Below are positions 1 to 6,182 of a DNA stretch of 7,901 bases, piece by piece; position 1 is the stretch's first letter, and every line of letters begins with the position of its first letter. The translations under genes were made by a program, and so were the position numbers. The DNA lies in assembly GCA_046596415.1 (NCBI GenBank), contig JBKJML010000151.1:1-7901 (forward strand), in the 5' to 3' direction. Under the pieces are notes generated by a model that saw only the letters and a program-made list of their open reading frames with translations, was not told where the DNA came from and made no database searches. Origin of the DNA: JBKJML01 sp046596415 (GTDB taxonomy: Bacteria; Actinomycetota; Thermoleophilia; Gaiellales; Gaiellaceae).

Positions 1-179
1 ATGATCGTCTGGATCGTGGGCAGCGTCGGGCCCGGCGCCTCGCCGATGCCGACGATGCCCTCGTCAGTATGGATCTCGACGATGAGGCCGGAGGCAGACA
101 TTCGAGTGCCGCCAGGCCAGACGAGCGGCTCTCGCATTGGAGTACGAACCGTCGTTGTATCGATCTTTGTGATCCGCAC
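1..179 (-). CDS. Enolase-superfamily enzyme (mandelate racemase/muconate lactonizing type), N-terminal fragment
   Basis: Only the first 59 codons lie in the window; the gene continues past the left edge. It reads from a GTG at 179-177. The translation starts with the first strand of the capping domain (VRITKIDTTTVRTP), then a 20s-loop region (REPLVWPGG) and the strand-turn-strand LIVEIHTDEGIVGIGEAPGP (residues 32-51). This layout is typical of mandelate racemase/muconate lactonizing N-terminal domains. The GTG is chosen because it places the first beta strand where the family expects it and because an in-frame TGA lies upstream at 218-216 with no better start between; M15 and M27 would cut into the capping domain. 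The Mg-binding and catalytic residues are in the barrel domain outside the window, so the reaction (racemase, epimerase, dehydratase or cycloisomerase) cannot be told. It is divergent from the regulator-led operon and shares its control region. The family is fairly secure and the substrate unknown. Confidence 0.82.
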   Translation of the reverse strand, partial: MRITKIDTTTVRTPMREPLVWPGGTRMSASGLIVEIHTDEGIVGIGEAPGPTLPTIQTI

Positions 180-189
180 CGAAGTAGTT

Positions 190-219
190 AAGATATGCCC
201 CGTGTGCGCGGATTGTCAA
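190..219 (-). promoter_or_regulatory. Candidate sigma70-type promoter for the enolase-superfamily gene
   Basis: Read on the minus strand, a perfect TTGACA (219-214) is followed after 18 bases by TATCTT (195-190), which matches four of six bases of the -10 consensus. Transcription would begin near 183, only about four bases before the GTG at 179, so the mRNA would be nearly leaderless; no clear Shine-Dalgarno precedes that GTG. The -35 coincides with one arm of the inverted repeat described separately. The exact -35 hexamer is visible; the -10 and the start site are inferred. Confidence 0.5.
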
Positions 220-243
220 CTATCTTGACATTGTCGACTTGAC
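213..243. promoter_or_regulatory. Candidate operator: inverted repeat TGTCAA-N5-TTGACA with extra half-sites
   Basis: In the divergent gap, TGTCAA (214-219) and TTGACA (225-230) form a perfect 6-bp inverted repeat around a 5-bp spacer. Further related pieces follow: TTGTC at 231-235, the palindrome GTCGAC at 233-238, and a second TTGAC at 239-243, which is 14 bp from the first and overlaps the TTG start of the regulator. GntR-family dimers bind short palindromes and are often encoded beside their target, so this is the natural site for the adjacent regulator. It covers the -35 of the minus-strand promoter, which would fit repression. The repeats are seen directly; binding is inferred. Confidence 0.45.
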
Positions 244-955
244 TGCTCAACCCACGTTGCTGGCTTCTTTCGGCCCGGACAACAGCGCCGTCGGTGGCCC
301 GACGGCGAAGGCCGGCCCGCGGGGCCAGCAGATCGTCGAGATCCTGCGCGGCGCGATCATCGCCGGCCATTTCGAGCCCGGCGAGCGGCTGATCGAGGCG
401 ACGCTCTCCAACGAGCTCGGCACGAGTCGCGGCCCCGTGCGCGAGGCGCTCCGCCAGCTCGAGAACGAGGGGCTCGTCATGTCCCTCCCCTATCGCGGTG
501 CCGTCGTCCTCGGGGTCTCCGACGAGGAGGTCCAGAACGTCCTGATCCCGATCCGGCTCACCGTCGAGCGCTACAGCTTCGCGAAGGCGCTCGAGCGGAT
601 GACCGAAGACGACCTGGCCGAGGTGGCGAAGCAGGTGTGGCTGATGGAACAGGCGGCGATTGCGGGCGACCTCGCGAAGTCCGTCGAGGCCGACCTGCGC
701 TTCCACGACCTCGTCATCTCTGCCTCGGGACAGACGCACACGCTGCAGATCTGGCGCAGCATCTGGCCGAGGATCCGCGCCTACTTCTACCGCTACGGCC
801 GCAGCTCGAGCCTCGAGCAGATGGCCGAGGATCATCGTCAGCTGCTCGCCGCGATGCAGACGCGCGACCCGGACAAGGTGCTCGCTCTGCTCGAGCAGCA
901 CATCGCGGTGCCCGTGCCGCCGCCGGCGCCGCTCCGGAAGCAGGCGACCGCGTGA
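239..955 (+). CDS. GntR-family transcriptional regulator, FCD (FadR-type) subfamily
   Basis: A 238-residue DNA-binding regulator, probably controlling this operon and the divergent gene. Residues about 28-95 are the winged helix-turn-helix, with the typical core ELGTSRGPVREALRQLENEG (59-78) and the wing around 83-92. Residues about 97-223 form the all-helical FCD effector domain. D152, H156, H199 and H221 sit where FCD proteins place metal ligands (DLRFH, EDH and EQH motifs). FCD regulators usually respond to small carboxylates, but the effector here is unknown. The start is TTG at 239: a stop lies in frame at 185-187 with no ATG, GTG or TTG between. TTG at 257 is an alternative, and the first ATG would remove the HTH. 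No Shine-Dalgarno or convincing plus-strand promoter is visible; a TATCTT at 221-226 has no matching -35. The stop overlaps the next start by 4 bp, so as first gene of the operon it is likely autoregulated. The proline-rich tail (224-232) is unremarkable. Confidence 0.93.
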   Translation: MTAQPTLLASFGPDNSAVGGPTAKAGPRGQQIVEILRGAIIAGHFEPGERLIEATLSNELGTSRGPVREALRQLENEGLVMSLPYRGAVVLGVSDEEVQNVLIPIRLTVERYSFAKALERMTEDDLAEVAKQVWLMEQAAIAGDLAKSVEADLRFHDLVISASGQTHTLQIWRSIWPRIRAYFYRYGRSSSLEQMAEDHRQLLAAMQTRDPDKVLALLEQHIAVPVPPPAPLRKQATA

Positions 956-1956
956 CCGCCCTCCTCGAAGTCGAGAACCTGCGGACGGGCTTCGACACCC
1001 GCGAGGGCTTTCTGCGCGCGGTCGACGGCGTCGACTTCTCACTCGCCCAGGGCGGGACGCTCGGCGTCGTCGGTGAGTCGGGCAGCGGCAAGTCGGTCAC
1101 CGCTCTCTCCGTGATGCGGCTCATCGACCGGCCGGGGCGGATCGCAGCCGGGTCGCACATCCGTTTCGAGGGCCGCGACCTGGCCGAGGCCAGCGAGCGG
1201 GAGCTGGCCAAGATCCGCGGCAACGAGATCGCGATGATCTTCCAGGAGCCGATGACCTCGCTGAACCCGGTCTTCACGGTCGGCAACCAGATCGCGGAGT
1301 CGGTGCGCCTGCACGAGGGCCTCGGCAAGAAGGACGCGCTGGATCGCGCGGTCGAGATGATGAAGCTCGTCGGCATTCCCTCGGCTGAACGGCGCGTGCT
1401 CGACTACCCGCACCAGATGTCCGGCGGCATGAGGCAACGCGTGATGATCGCTATGGCGCTCAGCTGCAACCCGAAGCTCCTGATCGCGGACGAGCCGACG
1501 ACCGCGCTCGACGTGACGGTGCAGGCGCAGATCCTGGAACTGATGAAGGAGTTGCGCGAGCGGCTCGGGATGGCGATCTTGCTGATCACGCACGACCTGG
1601 GCGTGATCGCGGAGATGGTCGACGAAGTGGTCGTCATGTACGCGGGTCGCGTGGTCGAGCGCGGCCCCGTCGCGGACGTCTTCGCAAGCCCGCAACACCC
1701 GTATACCGAGGCGCTGCTCGACTCGATCCCGCTGCTCGGCATGCGCTACACGACGCCGCTCAAGGCGATCCGGGGAGTGGTTCCGAGCCCGCTCGAGTGG
1801 CCGGCCGGCTGCCGGTTCGCCCCACGGTGCGACTACACCTTCGACCGCTGCGTCACCGACGATCCCCCGCTCCTGCCCGTGCCGCCGCAGGGATCCGCCT
1901 GCTGGCTCTGCAAGAGCGGCCGGCGGGAGCCACGGGCGCGCCAGGTGGTCGCGTGA
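952..1956 (+). CDS. Peptide/nickel-type ABC transporter ATP-binding protein (DppD/OppD-like)
   Basis: A 334-residue cytoplasmic ATPase subunit of an oligopeptide/dipeptide-type importer, expected to pair with the next gene product. All nucleotide-binding motifs are present: Walker A GESGSGKS (41-48), Q-loop Q98, signature MSGG (156-159, in place of LSGG), Walker B ending in D180-E181 and switch H214. The C-terminal oligopeptide-transporter extension (about 235-325) carries C287, C293, C300 and C317, plus C320. In characterised Dpp ATPases the equivalent cysteines bind a [4Fe-4S] cluster; that this one does is inference. The GTG at 952 is chosen because it gives the standard short N terminus (TALLEVENLRTGF) and overlaps the regulator stop as GTGA; a weak GGAAG lies at 936-940. 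The reading frame is open upstream but there it is only a shadow of the regulator gene. The substrate could be peptides, nickel, glycosides or other small amides, which the ATPase alone does not show. Confidence 0.94.
   Translation: MTALLEVENLRTGFDTREGFLRAVDGVDFSLAQGGTLGVVGESGSGKSVTALSVMRLIDRPGRIAAGSHIRFEGRDLAEASERELAKIRGNEIAMIFQEPMTSLNPVFTVGNQIAESVRLHEGLGKKDALDRAVEMMKLVGIPSAERRVLDYPHQMSGGMRQRVMIAMALSCNPKLLIADEPTTALDVTVQAQILELMKELRERLGMAILLITHDLGVIAEMVDEVVVMYAGRVVERGPVADVFASPQHPYTEALLDSIPLLGMRYTTPLKAIRGVVPSPLEWPAGCRFAPRCDYTFDRCVTDDPPLLPVPPQGSACWLCKSGRREPRARQVVA
1943..1948 (+). promoter_or_regulatory. Ribosome binding site for the DppF-like gene
   Basis: AGGTGG lies inside the end of the preceding gene, with four bases between it and the GTG at 1953 (seven from the AGG core). 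It supports the GTG at 1953 over the in-frame GTG at 2013 as the translation start. Confidence 0.5.
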
Positions 1957-3002
1957 CCTCCGGCCTCCAGACCTCCGGGGCCGGCGCGGGCACGGCCGGC
2001 GAGCCCACCGACGTGCTCCTGCAGGCGCGCGCGATCCAGAAGTACTTCCCGGTTCGGAAGGGCTTCTTCAAGCGGACGGTCGGCCAGCTCCAGGCGGTCG
2101 ACGGCGTCGACCTCGACATCTTCCGCGGCGAGACCGTCGGCCTCGTGGGCGAGTCGGGCTGCGGCAAATCGACGCTCGGCCGGACGCTTTTGCGGTTGCT
2201 CGAGCCGACGGCGGGCGAGATCCATTTCGACGGCGTCGACGTGAGAAGGCTCGGTGGCTCCGACCTGAAGGCGATCCGACGCCACATGCAGATCGTCTTC
2301 CAGGACTCCGTCGGCTCGCTCGACCCACGCATGACGGTGAACGAGCTCGTCGGCGAGGGGCTCCGGATCCACGGCCTGGAGAAGAAGAGCCGCGACCAGG
2401 CGGTGCTCGACGTCCTCGAGCGCGTCGGCCTGAGCGCCGAGTCGGCAGGCCGCTATCCCCATCAGTTCAGCGGCGGGCAACGGCAGCGGATCGGTCTCGC
2501 GCGCGCGCTCGTGCTGAAGCCGAAGTTCATCGTCGCCGACGAGCCCGTCTCGGCCCTCGACGTCTCGATCCAGTCGCAGGTGCTGAACCTGCTCGTCGAG
2601 CTGAAGCAGGAGTTCAACCTCACCTACCTCTTCGTCGCTCACGACCTCGCCGTCGTCGGCTACATCTCCGACCGAATCGCGGTCATGTACCTCGGTAAGG
2701 TGGTCGAGCTCGCCACCTCGGAGGAGCTGTTCAGCCGGCCGCTCCATCCGTACACGATGGCCCTCCTCTCGGCGAACCCGGAGCCGATTCCCGGGCGCAA
2801 GAGCCAGCGGGTCGTTCTCACCGGCGACGTGCCGAGCCCGATCAACCCGCCTTCGGGTTGCCGTTTCCGGACGCGCTGCCCGATCGCGCAGCAGATCTGC
2901 GCCGAGGTTGAGCCGCTGCTCGAGCAGCACGGTCACGGTCACGGGGCGGCCTGCCATTTCGCCGGCACGCCCTTGCCCGAGTCTCGCCCGCTGACGAGCT
3001 AG
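1953..3002 (+). CDS. Peptide/nickel-type ABC transporter ATP-binding protein (DppF/OppF-like)
   Basis: A 349-residue second ATPase subunit, the usual heterodimer partner of the DppD-like protein. Motifs are intact: Walker A GESGCGKS (66-73), Q-loop Q117, signature FSGGQ (172-176), Walker B ending in D196-E197 and switch H230. The C-terminal extension has C303, C309, C316 and C334, the [4Fe-4S]-type cysteine pattern of Dpp/Opp ATPases; a short HGHGHG (326-331) sits just before the last cysteine. The GTG at 1953 overlaps the previous stop by 4 bp and has an AGGTGG upstream. It adds about 20 low-complexity residues (Gly, Ala, Ser, Thr) before the conserved start; GTG at 2013 (VLLQARAIQKYF) is an alternative that gives a more typical N terminus. 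The partner permeases and binding protein are not in the window. The family is firm and the transported substrate unknown. Confidence 0.94.
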   Translation: MTSGLQTSGAGAGTAGEPTDVLLQARAIQKYFPVRKGFFKRTVGQLQAVDGVDLDIFRGETVGLVGESGCGKSTLGRTLLRLLEPTAGEIHFDGVDVRRLGGSDLKAIRRHMQIVFQDSVGSLDPRMTVNELVGEGLRIHGLEKKSRDQAVLDVLERVGLSAESAGRYPHQFSGGQRQRIGLARALVLKPKFIVADEPVSALDVSIQSQVLNLLVELKQEFNLTYLFVAHDLAVVGYISDRIAVMYLGKVVELATSEELFSRPLHPYTMALLSANPEPIPGRKSQRVVLTGDVPSPINPPSGCRFRTRCPIAQQICAEVEPLLEQHGHGHGAACHFAGTPLPESRPLTS

Positions 3003-3003
3003 C

Positions 3004-4674
3004 GTGGGCGCGCGGGCGCTGCAGGAGGTTCGTCTGCTGCACGACCAGCGCGTGCCGATGCGCGACGGCGTGCACCTCTCCGCCGACGTCTACCTGCCGC
3101 TCTCGGGCGGGCCGCACCCGACGATCTACCAGTGGACGCCGTACGAATCGACGCGCGAGCGCTTCGTCGCCTGGGGCGCGTGGTTCGCGCAGCGCGGCTA
3201 CGTCGCGATCGTGTCGGATGTCCGCGGCCGCTACGAGTCGGAGGGCGAGTTCGACGCTTGGCGCCCCGACGGCGCCGACGCGCAGGACTCCCTCAGCTGG
3301 GCGGCAGGCGAGCCGTGGTGCAACGGGCGGATCGGCACCTGGGGCCGCAGCTACGGCGCCCTCGTCCAGTGGCAGCTGATGCATGCCGGCCACCCGAACC
3401 TCGAATGCATCGCGCCGCAGGTGATCCACGACGACTACTTCTGGGACGGCTACTTCACGGGCGGCGCCTTCCAGCTGGCGCTCACGCTCGGCGCGGCCGC
3501 GCTCTGGACGAGCGCGATCAGCCTGATCACCGGCCCGAGCGCGCGCGACCTGATGCTGAACGACCGGATCTGGCGCCACTTGCCGCTGATCGAGCTCGAC
3601 GAGGTCGTGATCGGCCGCAAGGTCGACTACTGGCGCGAGTGGTGGGAGCACCAGGTAAACGACGAGTACTGGCAGCAGTTCCACCACCGGCCCGACAGCG
3701 TGACGGTGCCGATCTTCCAGCAGGGCGGCTGGTTCGATCCGTACTCCGGCTCGCACCTGCGCTCGTTCGCGAAGATCGGCGACCGCGTCCCGAACCGGGT
3801 GCTGATGGGGCCGTGGTCGCACGAGGAGGACGTGGAAACCTTCCGCGGCGACGTCGACCTCTCGGCCGGGGTGACTGTGATCCGCGACCACGAGCTCGCG
3901 TTCTACGACCGCTACCTCCGCGACGAGGGGAACGACTGGGACGAGCGTCCCCCGCTCGAGCTCTTCGTCCTCGGGCGAAACGAATGGCGCGGCGAGAGCG
4001 AGTGGCCGCTGGCGGGAACCGCGTTCACCCCGTTCTTCCTGCGCAGCGGCGGGCGGCTCGACCGAGACGTCCCGCGCTCCGACGAGCCCGCCGATCGCTA
4101 CTCCTACGACCCCGAGGATCCCGTGCCGACGGTTGGCGGCGTCAACTCGGTGCTGACGATGACGCAGGGGGCGGCGCAGCCGATCCGGCCCGGCCCGTGG
4201 GACCAGCGCGAGCTGGAGGGCCGCGCCGACGTGCTCGTCTACACGACCGACGAGCTCGATCACGACCTCGAGGTGATCGGGCCGGTCGAGATGGTGCTCT
4301 TCGCCGCCTCGAGCGCGAAGGACACCGACTTCATCGTGCGCGTCTGTGACGTCTACCCGGATGGCCGCTCGATCTTCATCACCGAGGGGATGCTCCGCGC
4401 GCGCTACCGCAACTCGAACGACGGTGACAGCACCGAGCTGCTCGAGCCGGGCGAGGCCGCCGAGTACCGGATCCGCTGCTACCCGCTGGCGAACGTGTTC
4501 GCGAAGGGCCATCGAATCCGCCTCGACGTGACGAGCTCGAGCTTCCCGCGGTTCAGCCGCAACCTGAACAACGGCGAGGACGTCGGCACGAGCACCCGGA
4601 TCGAGGTCGCCCGTCAGACCGTGTTGCACACCGACGTCTATCCGTCGCACGTCGTGCTGCCGGTCGTCGGCTAG
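3004..4674 (+). CDS. CocE/NonD-family alpha/beta hydrolase (X-Pro dipeptidyl-peptidase S15 type)
   Basis: A 556-residue serine hydrolase of the family that includes cocaine esterase, X-Pro dipeptidyl-peptidases, alpha-amino-acid ester hydrolases and glutaryl-7-ACA acylases, enzymes that cleave ester or amide bonds. The alpha/beta hydrolase fold starts near residue 10 (VPMRDGVHLSADVYLP). The nucleophile elbow is GRSYG with S116, D245 (GGWFDPYSG) and H273 (GPWSHEE) complete the likely triad, and Y47 (TPYE) fits the oxyanion tyrosine of cocaine esterase. A helical cap lies about 145-235 and the PepX C-terminal jelly roll about 330-555. There is no signal peptide or membrane segment, so it should act in the cytoplasm, after uptake. 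The GTG start is one base past the previous stop with no Shine-Dalgarno, suggesting translational coupling. Length is normal for the family. Whether it acts on peptides, esters or acylated amines is not determined by the sequence. Confidence 0.9.
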   Translation: MGARALQEVRLLHDQRVPMRDGVHLSADVYLPLSGGPHPTIYQWTPYESTRERFVAWGAWFAQRGYVAIVSDVRGRYESEGEFDAWRPDGADAQDSLSWAAGEPWCNGRIGTWGRSYGALVQWQLMHAGHPNLECIAPQVIHDDYFWDGYFTGGAFQLALTLGAAALWTSAISLITGPSARDLMLNDRIWRHLPLIELDEVVIGRKVDYWREWWEHQVNDEYWQQFHHRPDSVTVPIFQQGGWFDPYSGSHLRSFAKIGDRVPNRVLMGPWSHEEDVETFRGDVDLSAGVTVIRDHELAFYDRYLRDEGNDWDERPPLELFVLGRNEWRGESEWPLAGTAFTPFFLRSGGRLDRDVPRSDEPADRYSYDPEDPVPTVGGVNSVLTMTQGAAQPIRPGPWDQRELEGRADVLVYTTDELDHDLEVIGPVEMVLFAASSAKDTDFIVRVCDVYPDGRSIFITEGMLRARYRNSNDGDSTELLEPGEAAEYRIRCYPLANVFAKGHRIRLDVTSSSFPRFSRNLNNGEDVGTSTRIEVARQTVLHTDVYPSHVVLPVVG

Positions 4675-6182
4675 TGCTCGTCGTCCGAGGCGCGACGGTG
4701 TATCCCGGCGACGGGCCGCCGCTGCGGGTGGACGTGGGCATTGTCGACGGGAAGATCGCAGCAGTCGGCGGCGAGCTCCCAGACGAGGCGGCCGACATCG
4801 TCGAGGCGGACGGGCTCTGGCTCTGTCCCGGCTTCATCGACGTCCATGCGCACACGGCGCTGCGCTCCTACGACGATCCGCTGCTGACGGAGGTGCTCTC
4901 GCAGGGGGTGACCACACAGGTGATCTGCCCCGACGGGCTGGCGCCGGCGCCGGTTGCGGCGGAGCGGTGGGCGGAGCGGCGCGACTACCTGCGGGCGCTC
5001 GAAGGCCCGGGGCCCGAGGAGTGGCCGTGGTCGTCGTTCGCGGAGTACCTGGACGCGCTCGACGCGACGCGCCCGGCGATCTCGCTCGTCCCCTCGATCG
5101 GCCACGGCGCTGTCCGCGATCTCGTGGTCGGCGGCGAGCGGCGGCCGGCCACGGCTCAGGAGCTGGAGGAGATGCGACGCGAGGTGCGCGTGGGCTTCGA
5201 GGCCGGCGCGACGAGCCTCTCGTTCGGCCTCGTCTACTTCCCCGGCGCCCATGCGGACACCGACGAGCTCGTCGCGGTTGCCGAGGTGGCAGCAGAGTTC
5301 GATGCGCCGCTCGTCCCGCACGTCCGCAACGAGGGCGCTGGCCTGCTCGCTGCGATCGACGAGCTGATCGAGGTCTCCCGCCGCTCGGGTGCGTCACTCC
5401 ACGTCTCGCACCTGAAGTCGCTCGCCGACGAGACGCTGATCGAGCCGCTGCTCGAACGCCTCGAAGCCACCGAGGGTGTGACGTTCGACCAGTACCCCTA
5501 CGGCGCCGGCTGCACGCTGCTCGCGAGCCTCCTGCCTGCCTGGGCGCAGGAGGGCGGCTCAGCCGCGACGCTGGCGCGCCTGCACGACGCGGGCGAGGTG
5601 GCGCGGGTCGCCCTCGACGTCGAGCAGGGTCTGCCCGGCTGGGAGAACGTGCTCGGCACGCTCGGGCCGGATCGGATCGTCGTCGAGGGCGAGAGCATCG
5701 CCGACCGCGGCGGCGAGCCCGTCGAGACGGTCGCGAAGCTGCTGCTCGGGTCGGAGCTCGGCGTCCAGATGATCCTCCACTACGCCTCCGAAGCGGCGGT
5801 CAGGAAGATCGCCGCGCACCCGCTGATGCTGCTCGGCTCGGACGGGATCTTCGGCGAGCGGCCGCACCCGCGGGTCGCGGGCAGTGCGGCTCGGTTCCTG
5901 GGCCGGTTCGCGATCCGGGAGGGCGTCGTGTCGCCGGAGGAGGCGATCGCCCGACTGACGGCCCGCGCGGCCGACCGCTTCGGGCTCGCGGATCGCGGCC
6001 GGATCGAGGTTGGTAAGCGCGCCGACCTCGCCCTGTTGGATCCTGCGGAGTACCTGGACGCGGCGACCTACGAGGATCCGCTGCGCCTCGCCGCCGGTGT
6101 AGTGGGCGTGTGGGTCGCGGGCGAGCGAGCGTGGGCCGACGGCGCACCGACGGGTGCGCGTGCGGGAGGTGTGGTCAGGTGA
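4674..6182 (+). CDS. N-acyl-D-amino-acid deacylase-like amidohydrolase (D-aminoacylase family)
   Basis: A 502-residue metal-dependent hydrolase with the small beta-sandwich split between N and C termini (about 1-50 and 440-485) around a TIM barrel. D-aminoacylases release D-amino acids from N-acyl forms. Family marks are HAH with H58 and H60 (PGFIDVHAH), SFGLVYFPGAHADTDEL (182-198), H216 (PHVRNEG), H246 with K248 (HVSHLKS), DQYPYGAGC (272-280), the proton-handling D390 (LLGSDG), HPR (398-400) and the closing IEVGKRADLALLDP (444-457). Odd points: the usual GNCG metal-ligand motif reads ICPDG (84-88), so Asp87 stands where the ligand cysteine is expected and a cysteine lies two residues earlier; and the HxHxD after the first histidines is HAHTA. 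Substrate range may therefore differ. The GTG start shares its G with the previous stop (TAGTG), and no Shine-Dalgarno is visible. It could also act on other cyclic or linear amides. Confidence 0.85.
   Translation: MLVVRGATVYPGDGPPLRVDVGIVDGKIAAVGGELPDEAADIVEADGLWLCPGFIDVHAHTALRSYDDPLLTEVLSQGVTTQVICPDGLAPAPVAAERWAERRDYLRALEGPGPEEWPWSSFAEYLDALDATRPAISLVPSIGHGAVRDLVVGGERRPATAQELEEMRREVRVGFEAGATSLSFGLVYFPGAHADTDELVAVAEVAAEFDAPLVPHVRNEGAGLLAAIDELIEVSRRSGASLHVSHLKSLADETLIEPLLERLEATEGVTFDQYPYGAGCTLLASLLPAWAQEGGSAATLARLHDAGEVARVALDVEQGLPGWENVLGTLGPDRIVVEGESIADRGGEPVETVAKLLLGSELGVQMILHYASEAAVRKIAAHPLMLLGSDGIFGERPHPRVAGSAARFLGRFAIREGVVSPEEAIARLTARAADRFGLADRGRIEVGKRADLALLDPAEYLDAATYEDPLRLAAGVVGVWVAGERAWADGAPTGARAGGVVR
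6164..6169 (+). promoter_or_regulatory. Ribosome binding site for the aminotransferase gene
   Basis: GGGAGG lies nine bases before the GTG at 6179, inside the end of the deacylase gene. It is the clearest Shine-Dalgarno in the window and favours GTG 6179 over the in-frame ATG at 6194. Confidence 0.55.

Noticed and set aside
1..228. Plus-strand open frame of 75 codons starting at the first base.
   Set aside because: The opposite strand encodes a clear enolase-superfamily N terminus there; the plus-strand translation shows no family resemblance.
225..253. Plus-strand TTGACA at 225-230 as the -35 of the regulator promoter.
   Set aside because: No -10-like hexamer lies 16-19 bases downstream, and the start codon would fall inside the promoter; it is better read as an operator arm.
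637..951. N-terminal extension of the DppD-like frame upstream of 952.
   Set aside because: It lies inside the regulator gene in another frame, is Arg-rich, and the conserved ATPase sequence begins just after GTG 952.
1797..1952. N-terminal extension of the DppF-like frame upstream of 1953.
   Set aside because: It overlaps the conserved cysteine region of the preceding ATPase and has no resemblance to the family; GTG 1953 has a Shine-Dalgarno and a GTGA overlap.
2842..4650. Long open frame (602 codons) on the minus strand opposite the ATPase end and the S15 hydrolase.
   Set aside because: It is a by-product of G/C-rich third positions: the translation is rich in Arg, Ala, Val and Asp with no recognisable domain, while the plus strand encodes conserved catalytic motifs throughout.
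6110..6178. N-terminal extension of the aminotransferase frame.
   Set aside because: It overlaps the deacylase C terminus, and the GTG at 6179 has a strong GGGAGG at good spacing.
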